From assembly GCA_013812995.1 (NCBI GenBank), contig JACCSL010000772.1, positions 1 through 6,748 on the forward strand: a stretch of DNA of 6,748 nt. Reading direction: 5' to 3'. Numbering within the stretch: position 1 is the stretch's first letter; each line of letters begins with the position of its first letter. This DNA is from Ardenticatenales bacterium. GTDB lineage: Bacteria > Chloroflexota > Anaerolineae > Ardenticatenales > Ardenticatenaceae. The translations under genes were made by a program, and so were the position numbers. A model generated the notes under the pieces. The model was given only the letters and a program-made list of their open reading frames with translations, did not search any database and was not told the origin of the DNA. Positions 1-5,054 of the stretch are shown here, one piece after another.

Positions 1-268
1 CGCCAGTGGCGAGCACAGTCATTGGATTCGCATCTACTGCCAGTGATCGATACCCCTGTAATCTGGCCTCCAGAGGGGTTGTTCCTGTTCCACAAAAGGG
101 ATCGAATACCCAATCGCGCTCGGGATCAGCCTCGAATTTTTGAAGGTATTCACGGACTAGATGCGGGGGGTAACCGAGAATGAATCGATACCAGTTATGG
201 ATTGGCTGATCTTCGGTACGGAGGCGGTTCTTGATGATATGAGCTGTATTCAGTGTAGACTCTTGCAC
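1..268 (-). CDS. DNA methyltransferase (N4-cytosine/N6-adenine type), N-terminal part
   Basis: The minus strand reads openly from a GTG at 268-266 to the window edge, giving 89 residues; the rest lies outside. Residues 56-64 read DPFCGTGTT, the SAM-binding motif I of amino-methyltransferases that methylate exocyclic adenine N6 or cytosine N4 (PF01555-like). An acidic VDANP follows at 78-82, as expected for the residue that binds the SAM ribose. The N-terminal HNWYRFILGYPPHLVR (24-39) resembles stand-alone bacterial DNA methylases of this type. The catalytic (D/S/N)PP(Y/F) motif must lie beyond the edge, so target base and recognition site cannot be given. GTG is chosen because AAGGGG lies 6 bases upstream, an in-frame TAG lies 10 codons further upstream (296-298), and a promoter sits just before it. 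No restriction enzyme is visible, so it may be solitary or part of an unseen operon. Family confident; subclass uncertain. Confidence 0.88.
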   Translation of the reverse strand, partial: MQESTLNTAHIIKNRLRTEDQPIHNWYRFILGYPPHLVREYLQKFEADPERDWVFDPFCGTGTTPLEARLQGYRSLAVDANPMTVLATG

Positions 269-307
269 CGCTGACCCCTTTTCTTGTCTGTCCCACTACG
301 TGAAGGG

Positions 308-336
308 AGCATAATGTGAGTGGACTATGGTCTCAA
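308..336 (-). promoter_or_regulatory. Sigma-70-type promoter of the methyltransferase gene
   Basis: On the minus strand, TTGAGA (336-331, 5 of 6 to consensus) is followed after exactly 17 bases by TATGCT (313-308, 4 of 6). Transcription would start near 301, leaving a leader of about 33 bases before the GTG at 268. Position, spacing and the AAGGGG ribosome site all agree. Predicted from sequence only. Confidence 0.6.
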
Positions 337-343
337 GCAAATG

Positions 344-381
344 TATGCGACTGCTACATCATCTTTGTGAGCAGTCGCATA
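344..381. repeat. Perfect 12-bp hairpin, possible terminator of the ankyrin remnant
   Basis: TATGCGACTGCT (344-355) is exactly complementary to AGCAGTCGCATA (370-381), with a 14-base loop that can add three further pairs across a bulge. It lies 28 bases past the stop (412-410) of the ankyrin remnant on the minus strand and just upstream of the methyltransferase promoter. The flank on the minus strand is only weakly T-rich (ACATTTG), so a canonical intrinsic terminator is not clear. A protein-binding operator is an alternative. Confidence 0.5.
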
Positions 382-477
382 TCTGGTCAACCATTGATGT
401 CGAGCGCGTCTAGGGGTGCAAGGAGGCGAGCGGCAGTTTGGGCAGCAAGAGGTCGTGCGCGGTACGTCCCTGGTGAT

Positions 478-481
478 CTAG
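478..481 (+). repeat. Left copy of the 4-bp target duplication (CTAG)
   Basis: CTAG directly abuts the left end of the element. Its partner is CGAG at 756-759. The mismatch falls in the third base of a leucine codon of the restored ankyrin frame (CTA versus CTC), so it is silent there. CTAG is probably the original target if the element is IS701-like. Confidence 0.6.
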
Positions 482-540
482 CGTAAGTCTTGCGCAACCA
501 GAGGGTGAATGGCTCAAACGCTCGATTTTTCGAGACTTCC
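482..540 (+). repeat. Left terminal inverted repeat of the 274-bp element
   Basis: The outer 19 bases (482-500) pair perfectly with the right end. The next 40 match at 25 positions, including two well-kept blocks near the inner edge, TTTCGA and ACTTCC. Inner conservation in blocks suggests transposase contact sites or a foldable structure. Confidence 0.8.
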
Positions 541-696
541 TGCCCGGAGCAACAGCCCGATTCTGCATACTTGAAGCTGCTCGCGTCGGTTCTTTACTCG
601 CTATCGTCAAGTTTATACAGAAAATACCACGGGAATGCCCCTGGACGGCTACCAAGAAGCCGAAAGGGTGTCTAAGAGGCGCTGACCGAGAACCCC

Positions 697-755
697 GGAA
701 GTGTCGAAATTTCGGCCTGGAAAGCCACTTGGCCTGTGGTTGCGCAAGACTTACG
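697..755 (-). repeat. Right terminal inverted repeat of the 274-bp element
   Basis: This is the reverse-complement partner of the left end, of equal length and aligned without gaps. The perfect outer block is 737-755. On the minus strand this end supplies the TAA (753-751) that terminates the interrupted ankyrin frame. Confidence 0.8.
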
Positions 756-759
756 CGAG
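756..759 (+). repeat. Right copy of the 4-bp target duplication (CGAG)
   Basis: CGAG directly follows the right end of the element and differs from the left copy CTAG at one base. It reads CTCG on the minus strand, completing the ankyrin codons CTC G(AT). Confidence 0.6.
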
Positions 760-823
760 TGTCCGTACGTTGGTGCCGTGCTCGACAAGCCAGCGAACCA
801 CGGCGAGGCTGGCTCTGCACAGC

Positions 824-1483
824 TCAGCCCTGCCGCGCGTGCTCTTGCGCCTTCGCCAGCAACTGCTGGACCTCCCGATCGGTGGTCTGGGAGAAATCCT
901 CATACCACAGTCCCACCGCCTGGAATGGCTCCGGGGTGCACAGACAGAGCACCTCGTCCACCAGCGGATTGAATGCCTCACAAGTCTCCCGCGAGCCGGT
1001 AGGCACCGCCATGACCAAGCTCGCCGGGCCGAGTTGCTTCAGCGCCAGAATCGCAGCACGCATCGTTGCCCCTGTGGCCAGGCCATCATCCACAAGGATC
1101 ACTGTTCGCCCGCTGACATCCAGCGGCGGACGATTGCCCCGATAGAGGCACGCGCGCCTCTCCAACTCACGCTGCTCGCGCTCCGCGACGGTATTGATGA
1201 CCTTGGAAGGCATCCTGAGCGAGCGCACCACTTCCTCATTGAGGACTCTGACGCCGCCCATCGCGATGGCTCCCATTGCCAGCTCTTCCTGCCCGGGAAC
1301 GCCCAGTTTTCGCACCAAGAAGAGGTCGAGGGGGGCGTGCAGGGCAGCGGCGATCTCGTACCCCACAGGCACCCCACCGCGCGGCAGCGCCAGCACGATC
1401 ACATCGGAGCGATTGGCATACTGGCCGAGGTGCTGGGCCAACAACCGGCCCGCCTCCCGCCGATCCCGAAATGGTCTTGTCAT
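824..1483 (-). CDS. Predicted phosphoribosyltransferase (COG1926 type)
   Basis: The 219-residue cytoplasmic protein belongs to the type I phosphoribosyltransferase fold, which uses PRPP. The PRPP loop is [13 protein letters not shown] (128-140), with the two consecutive Asp at 132-133. [15 protein letters not shown] (31-45) and [18 protein letters not shown] (57-74) are typical of COG1926 proteins, small stand-alone enzymes of unsettled substrate, sometimes fused to or near hydrolases and stress proteins. The C-terminal [13 protein letters not shown] (193-205) also fits the family, so the gene looks complete. The ATG at 1483-1481 is chosen because AAAGGGGG lies 4 bases upstream and the conserved FRDRREAG starts right after; an in-frame TTG at 1543 would lie within the predicted promoter. 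Its stop directly abuts the ankyrin remnant, with no clear terminator. Substrate and pathway are unknown; the fold assignment is firm. Confidence 0.92.
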   Translation of the reverse strand: MTRPFRDRREAGRLLAQHLGQYANRSDVIVLALPRGGVPVGYEIAAALHAPLDLFLVRKLGVPGQEELAMGAIAMGGVRVLNEEVVRSLRMPSKVINTVAEREQRELERRACLYRGNRPPLDVSGRTVILVDDGLATGATMRAAILALKQLGPASLVMAVPTGSRETCEAFNPLVDEVLCLCTPEPFQAVGLWYEDFSQTTDREVQQLLAKAQEHARQG

Positions 1484-1514
1484 GCTGCCCCCTTTCTCCT
1501 CATCGACCCCTTTG

Positions 1515-1543
1515 ATTATGCTTCCTGGATCTTGTTGGAGCAA
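1515..1543 (-). promoter_or_regulatory. Probable promoter of the phosphoribosyltransferase gene
   Basis: On the minus strand, TTGCTC (1543-1538) is followed after 17 bases by CATAAT (1520-1515, 5 of 6 to the -10 consensus). It fits between the stop of the lipoprotein gene (1560) and the ATG at 1483, giving a leader of about 25 bases that contains the ribosome site. The -35 is weak (3 of 6). It suggests the gene can be transcribed apart from the lipoprotein gene upstream. Confidence 0.5.
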
Positions 1544-1559
1544 CCCCCATGCCGTGGTG

Positions 1560-2735
1560 TTATCGAATAAACGTAAATGAGCCGGTCACAATCTCCCACA
1601 TTGCCTCTGCCTCTGCCTGCGCATCGGTGAACGCTGGGTCGTTGTAGGGCATGACAATAATTGTGTAGAGCCAATCCTCATGCACCACATAGCCCTGTCG
1701 GTTGCTCATACGTCCCGGCATCCCTTCAACCATGAGAGCGGGCTCGCCACCAAGGGTAAACGGGGTAGTCGTAATCGAGAGATCGCTGTACTCTGCAACT
1801 ACTGCTGCCACGACTTCCTCCACATTCCGCCCCTCGGCAGGGCCAGCAACCTGGATGGTGATAGAGGAGCCCGGCGAGCTGAAGAATTCCGGCTTGGCGA
1901 AGGTCGTCATGTGGATCGACGGCACCGCCGCCATCACGCGGAGCGGGAGCCCCGGATAAAGCAGGCAGTAGTCATCCAGCGCATTGACATAACCCACCGT
2001 GCGCTCGGTCGTGGTGGGGCAGTTGGCATACAGTGCGGCGACCTCTGGCGAAAGAAAGGAGAACGATGCAGTGACGCTCTGCCAGAGCCGCTCGATATCC
2101 GCCGCTGCCTGCGGGAAGCCTTCCGCATCGGGCTCGAAGCTGAGATGGTAGATCATCCCCTCGTGGAGGGTAAACAGGTGCCGCCCTCTCGTTTGGCCAG
2201 GAATCCCCTCGACGAGTTCTGCCGCTTCGCTGCCCAATGTGGTGGGGGAGCGCTCCAACGGCATCTCAGCAGCACCTAGGAGGGCAAGGAGGCTGTCCGT
2301 TGCCGCGCTGAGGGTGTCGCCCTCAGCAGTCATGTGCTCGATGCGGAGCGTGGCCATCACCGGTGCCGGGCCCTCGTCCAGCGGCGGCCCTTCCAGGATG
2401 GTCTGCCCTGTGTCAGCGACGCGGAATCCCTCAGGATAGAGCAGGCAGTAGCCGCCATCCAGGCCGATATAGGACCATTCCGCGTCACTTTTGGGAATGC
2501 AGCTTTCAGGTAAGCCGCCGCTCGTGGGCTCAGCAGTAACAATCGTGGTATTGCTATCAGGGCTAGCGATAGCTGTCTCGGGGGTTGGGGCAGCGACGGT
2601 CGAGGTCGGAGACAAGGAGGTGGGCGAGGTCACAGTCGTTGCTGTTGCCTCGCTGGGGGCCGTGGCAGGCGGGGCCGCATTGCACCCCAGCAGCCAGAGA
2701 GAGAGTACCAGCAACACAGCGGGAAAACGGATCAT
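1560..2735 (-). CDS. Secreted lipoprotein with two tandem copies of an unrecognised domain
   Basis: The protein has 391 residues. Residues 1-18 form a lipoprotein signal: MIR, a hydrophobic core (6-16) and the lipobox LLGC with Cys18 as the lipidation site. Residues 19-72 are a Thr/Ser/Pro/Ala-rich linker of the kind that spaces domains from the membrane, common in Chloroflexota lipoproteins. Two repeats follow, about 79-228 and 239-390. Both contain YCLLYP (96-101; 256-261), VEG(I/M)PG (175-180; 336-341), a HE motif followed by a Tyr (191-196; 352-357), a W near the end and a final F(S/T)F(L/I). Each repeat also has a Cys 18 residues before the Cys of YCLLYP (79/97 and 239/257), a likely disulfide. 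I do not recognise the domain or its function. The start ATG (2735) has AGGAG 9 bases upstream. The gene follows the terminator of the M48 gene, so it is probably expressed separately. Confidence 0.88.
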   Translation of the reverse strand: MIRFPAVLLVLSLWLLGCNAAPPATAPSEATATTVTSPTSLSPTSTVAAPTPETAIASPDSNTTIVTAEPTSGGLPESCIPKSDAEWSYIGLDGGYCLLYPEGFRVADTGQTILEGPPLDEGPAPVMATLRIEHMTAEGDTLSAATDSLLALLGAAEMPLERSPTTLGSEAAELVEGIPGQTRGRHLFTLHEGMIYHLSFEPDAEGFPQAAADIERLWQSVTASFSFLSPEVAALYANCPTTTERTVGYVNALDDYCLLYPGLPLRVMAAVPSIHMTTFAKPEFFSSPGSSITIQVAGPAEGRNVEEVVAAVVAEYSDLSITTTPFTLGGEPALMVEGMPGRMSNRQGYVVHEDWLYTIIVMPYNDPAFTDAQAEAEAMWEIVTGSFTFIR

Positions 2736-2814
2736 ATATTTTTGCTCCTATTTGAGGGTAGACAACGTCCAGCCTATCAGCAGAGCAGAAAAAGAGCCAG
2801 TCATTCACCACAAA

Positions 2815-2844
2815 CAAAAAGCCGCTCCCCGAGGGAGAGCGGCT
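2815..2844 (-). terminator. Rho-independent terminator after the M48 protease gene
   Basis: On the minus strand, AGCCGCTCTCC (2844-2834), loop CTC and GGGGAGCGGCT (2830-2820) form an 11-bp stem with one G-T pair, followed directly by TTTTG. It lies 20 bases beyond the M48 stop codon (2867-2865). The plus strand also has a run of five T a few bases after the stem, so it could work in both directions, although no plus-strand gene ends here. Confidence 0.88.
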
Positions 2845-2864
2845 CCTGTTTTTGTCTGCGCCGA

Positions 2865-3707
2865 TTACTTGATCAGCCCCTCTGGCACGCCATTCGGGAA
2901 TGCTCGCTTGATAGCCGTCTCGATGCGGGCGATGCGATTCTGTGGGTTCGGGTGCGTGTTGAAGAACTCGGGCGGCTTGGCCTGTCCCTCGCTGGCCTCG
3001 GCCAAAATCTCCATGACCCGGATCATCGCGCGCGGGTCGTAGCCTGACTCGGCCAGGAAGCGAACCCCGAGCGCATCGGACTCCAACTCATCGTTCCGAC
3101 CGAAGCGCATATTCACGAGCTTCCCAATAAGTAGGGCAATCTGTGCGCCGCCCTGGCTGTTAGGATTGTCCGGATCATAGGTCGCCAGGACCGCTGCCCC
3201 GGTCAGCCCCTCGGTCAGCTGTGCCTTGGCAATGTGCTCGGCGGAATGGCGGCCCACCACGTGGCCGATCTCGTGCCCCAACACGCCCGCCAGTTGCCCC
3301 TCGGTCTCAAGGCGATTCAGGAGCGCCTGGGTGATAAAAACCTGTCCGCCGGGCAGCGCGAAGGCATTGATGGTTTGGTCATCGGCCAGCAGGTGGAACT
3401 CATATTCGTAAGGCGAGTTTTTTGCTGCGCTCTGTGCAACGATTCTCATGCCAATGCGGTCCACCGTGGCCTGCGCCTCAGCGTTGGGATGCTCGCCGCC
3501 GTGCTGAGCAATCATCTCCGGCGCGGCCTGGAGCCCCAGGGCAATTTCCTGCTGGGGCGAGAGCGAGATTCGCTGGGTTTCGCCGGTGACCTCGTTGTAC
3601 TGGCTCAAGCTAAAATAGGATATCAGGGCAGCGATGACCAGAAAGAGAGCCATTCCCAGTCTTGCACCGGTGCTGCTCGGGACCGAGAGAGAGCGGCCAC
3701 TTCGCAT
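2865..3707 (-). CDS. M48 family zinc metalloprotease, membrane anchored
   Basis: The 280-residue protein has a short basic N-terminus and one hydrophobic segment (about 17-33) with no lipobox, so it is likely a signal anchor with the protease outside the cytoplasmic membrane. The catalytic motif HEIGH (145-149) gives two zinc-binding His and the catalytic Glu. ELESD (208-212) matches the ExxxD of M48 enzymes, with Glu208 as third zinc ligand. NTHPNPQNRI (250-259) is the usual C-terminal THPxxxxRI signature, and INAFALPGGQVFI (113-125) is also typical. The arrangement resembles LoiP/BepA-like M48 peptidases that degrade misfolded envelope proteins; the real substrate is unknown. The ATG at 3707 has AAGGAG 7 bases upstream. 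An open frame reaching 4118 runs antisense into the M20 gene and is not used. It ends at a strong terminator and diverges from the M20 gene, 145 bases apart. Confidence 0.95.
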   Translation of the reverse strand: MRSGRSLSVPSSTGARLGMALFLVIAALISYFSLSQYNEVTGETQRISLSPQQEIALGLQAAPEMIAQHGGEHPNAEAQATVDRIGMRIVAQSAAKNSPYEYEFHLLADDQTINAFALPGGQVFITQALLNRLETEGQLAGVLGHEIGHVVGRHSAEHIAKAQLTEGLTGAAVLATYDPDNPNSQGGAQIALLIGKLVNMRFGRNDELESDALGVRFLAESGYDPRAMIRVMEILAEASEGQAKPPEFFNTHPNPQNRIARIETAIKRAFPNGVPEGLIK

Positions 3708-3795
3708 AATACTTCTCCTTGAATAGGTGGAACTCGATACGTCGTCTACTGCCCATGAAGCAAAGTCAGTGCCACACCTTCGCCCATCTCGGATA

Positions 3796-3823
3796 TTGCC
3801 TGGTGCGATAAATCCCCTATCCT
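3796..3823 (+). promoter_or_regulatory. Candidate promoter of the M20 peptidase gene
   Basis: TTGCCT (3796-3801), a 16-base spacer and TATCCT (3818-3823) each match consensus at 4 of 6 positions and would give a leader of about 23 bases ending in AGGAGG. It is modest but the best match in the 145-base divergent gap. No comparably good promoter for the M48 gene was found in the same gap. Confidence 0.33.
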
Positions 3824-3852
3824 CCCTACAACCGACGCTATCAGGAGGTTTT

Positions 3853-4983
3853 ATGACACCCCTTATTAACCTTGTCCGCCAACTGGTGGCGATAAACTCC
3901 ATCAATCCAGCGATGAACAGCGGTCCCGGCGAGGCCGAGGTCGCCCAATGGGCCACCTCGTGGCTGCGCGCGCGTGGCATCGATTGCAAGCTACAGGAGG
4001 CGGCTCCTGGTCGCCCCAATGTGATCGCGCGCGTCGTCGGGCGCGGGGAAGCACCGGCGCTGCTGCTCAATGCCCACCTGGACACCGTCGCCGTCGAGGG
4101 CATGGACACCCCCTTCATCCTGCGCGTTGAGGGAGATCGTCTGTACGGGCGTGGGGCCTACGATATGAAGGGCAGCGCTGCCATCATGCTCTCACTGGCG
4201 GAACACTTCGTCGCCAGCCCACCCCCCGGGGATATCTGGCTGACGCTGGTCAGCGATGAGGAAGACTTCAGTATCGGAAGCGATGCCATCGTGCGAGACT
4301 GGCTCCCCACGCTGCAAAGCCAGCCCACGGCGGCGCTCGTTCTGGAGCCTACCGAAGAGGGAATTGGCATCGCCCACAAGGGCTTTGGCTGGTACGAGAT
4401 GGAGGTGCGCGGGCGCGCCGCGCACGGCAGCCTCCCCGACGAGGGACTCGATGCCATCGCGCCGCTGGGGGCCGTGCTGGGAACGCTGCTGGCCTTGGAG
4501 AAGCAATTCGCGGCTGGCCCGACGCATCCGCTTCTCGGGCGACCCTCGCTGCACGCCAGCGTCATCAGCGGCGGCAGCGGCTGGAGCGTCTACCCGGCGG
4601 AGGCGCAGCTTCGCTGGGAGCGACGCACGCTGCCCAGCGAGAGCCAGAGCGATCTGCAAGCCGAGATGGAACGAGTGCTGGCGGCGGCGCGCACCGTAAA
4701 TGGTGCAGATGTAACCGGGCATTGCGCTTTTGCCCGCGACCCGCTTGGCACCTCGTCCGAGGCCCCGTTGGTGAGTGCCCTCCAGCGCGCGGTGCCCGAG
4801 GCCCCGCTGGTCGGACTTCCTTTCTGGACCGATGGGGCACTCTTCAGCGCGGCGGGACTCTCCACGGTGATCTATGGCCCGATGGGTCATGGTGCGCACG
4901 CGATTGATGAGTGGGTCAGCCTGTCGAGTCTGGAGCGGGTGCGCGAGGCGGTGCGCCAGGTCATTGAGGCGGGAGCGTTTTAG
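3853..4983 (+). CDS. M20 family metallo-amidohydrolase (ArgE/DapE/carboxypeptidase-like)
   Basis: The 376-residue cytoplasmic protein has the full set of two-zinc M20 residues: AHLDTV with His75 and Asp77, GRGAYDMKG with bridging Asp104, SDEED with catalytic Glu136 and ligand Glu137, LEPTE with Glu165, and GAHAIDEWV with His349. The inserted dimerisation (lid) domain spans about 180-290 and carries the expected AAHGS with His191. Length is normal for the family. Such enzymes remove acyl or aminoacyl groups, as in acetylornithine deacetylase, succinyl-diaminopimelate desuccinylase or glutamate carboxypeptidase. Sequence alone does not decide among these, and no arginine or lysine biosynthesis gene is near. 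The ATG at 3853 has a perfect AGGAGG 4 bases upstream; the longer frame from 3727 would start inside the leader of the opposite gene. It converges on the STAND/TPR gene, with a hairpin between them. Confidence 0.94.
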   Translation: MTPLINLVRQLVAINSINPAMNSGPGEAEVAQWATSWLRARGIDCKLQEAAPGRPNVIARVVGRGEAPALLLNAHLDTVAVEGMDTPFILRVEGDRLYGRGAYDMKGSAAIMLSLAEHFVASPPPGDIWLTLVSDEEDFSIGSDAIVRDWLPTLQSQPTAALVLEPTEEGIGIAHKGFGWYEMEVRGRAAHGSLPDEGLDAIAPLGAVLGTLLALEKQFAAGPTHPLLGRPSLHASVISGGSGWSVYPAEAQLRWERRTLPSESQSDLQAEMERVLAAARTVNGADVTGHCAFARDPLGTSSEAPLVSALQRAVPEAPLVGLPFWTDGALFSAAGLSTVIYGPMGHGAHAIDEWVSLSSLERVREAVRQVIEAGAF

Positions 4984-5036
4984 GAGAGCGGTAGAGCGAT
5001 AGAGCGTTGGAGCGTGTCAACGCTCTATCGCTCTAC
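4983..5036. terminator. Octamer-repeat hairpin between convergent genes, possible two-way terminator
   Basis: Four tandem octamers ending in GAGCG occupy 4983-5014 (GGAGAGCG, GTAGAGCG, ATAGAGCG, TTGGAGCG). Their inverse follows at 5021-5036, so 4991-5008 pairs perfectly with 5019-5036 in an 18-bp stem around a 10-base loop. It starts at the M20 stop codon and ends 18 bases before the stop of the TPR gene on the other strand, the right place to end transcription from both sides. No T tract follows on either strand, so if it terminates it is not a classical intrinsic terminator. Confidence 0.6.
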
Positions 5037-5054
5037 ATAGCTCGACGTCGTATG

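Larger units (their letters stand above)
482..755. mobile_element. MITE-like non-autonomous element, 274 bp, possibly IS701-related
   Basis: The ends are inverted repeats: 482-500 is the exact reverse complement of 737-755, and the similarity continues inwards without gaps to 540 and 697 (44 of 59 positions match). The sequence next to the element is CTAG on the left (478-481) and CGAG on the right (756-759), a 4-bp target duplication with one mismatch. The 156-bp core carries no transposase; an open stretch of 61 codons inside resembles nothing I know. The size, long inverted repeats and lack of coding capacity fit a miniature element moved in trans. A CTAG target matches the YTAR preference described for the IS701 family, and ends starting CGTAAGTCTTG look compatible, but family assignment is inference. 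The insertion interrupts the ankyrin gene remnant. Confidence 0.8.
410..819 (-). pseudogene. C-terminal ankyrin-repeat gene remnant, split by a transposable element
   Basis: Two separated minus-strand pieces form one ankyrin repeat. The upstream piece, about 819 to 757, reads SLAVVRWLVEHGTNVR and then TL (810-757), matching the ankyrin second helix and loop (consensus HLEVVxLLLxxGADVN). It then runs into the inserted element and stops at a TAA created by it (753-751). The downstream piece, 478-410, reads DHQGRTAHDL and continues to LASLHP and a TAG, matching the start of the next repeat (consensus DxxGxTPLHLA). Joining the two with one 4-bp copy removed keeps the frame, with the linking codons ACA CTN GAT (T-L-D). 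No start codon or earlier repeats are seen: the fragment begins where the phosphoribosyltransferase ends (stop at 826-824), so the 5' part was probably lost by rearrangement. Ankyrin repeats are protein-binding modules; no specific role can be given. It is non-functional as it stands. Confidence 0.72.

Noticed and set aside
490..675. 61-codon plus-strand frame inside the transposable element
   Set aside because: It starts within the inverted repeat, has no convincing ribosome site and no resemblance to a transposase.
410..820. 136-codon minus-strand open frame as one gene
   Set aside because: It runs through the transposable element. Only its last 23 codons or so are ankyrin-like; the rest is element sequence and out-of-frame flank.
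701..1570. 289-codon plus-strand open frame
   Set aside because: It is the antisense of the phosphoribosyltransferase gene, which has clear family motifs, a ribosome site and a promoter; the plus-strand peptide resembles no protein family.
1603..1622. Short CTCTGC-type hexamer repetition
   Set aside because: It encodes the Ala/Glu-rich AQAEAEA near the end of the lipoprotein and needs no other explanation.
3730..3770. TTGCTT and GTATCG with 17-base spacing on the minus strand as an M48 promoter
   Set aside because: The -10 match is too weak (about half of the positions) to call.
3727..3852. Upstream extension of the M20 peptidase frame
   Set aside because: The ATG at 3853 has a perfect AGGAGG and the family's normal N-terminus; the extension is not M20-like and would cover the divergent promoter region.
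3708..4118. Upstream extension of the M48 protease frame
   Set aside because: It lies antisense to the start of the M20 gene; the ATG at 3707 has AAGGAG and is directly followed by a normal signal anchor.
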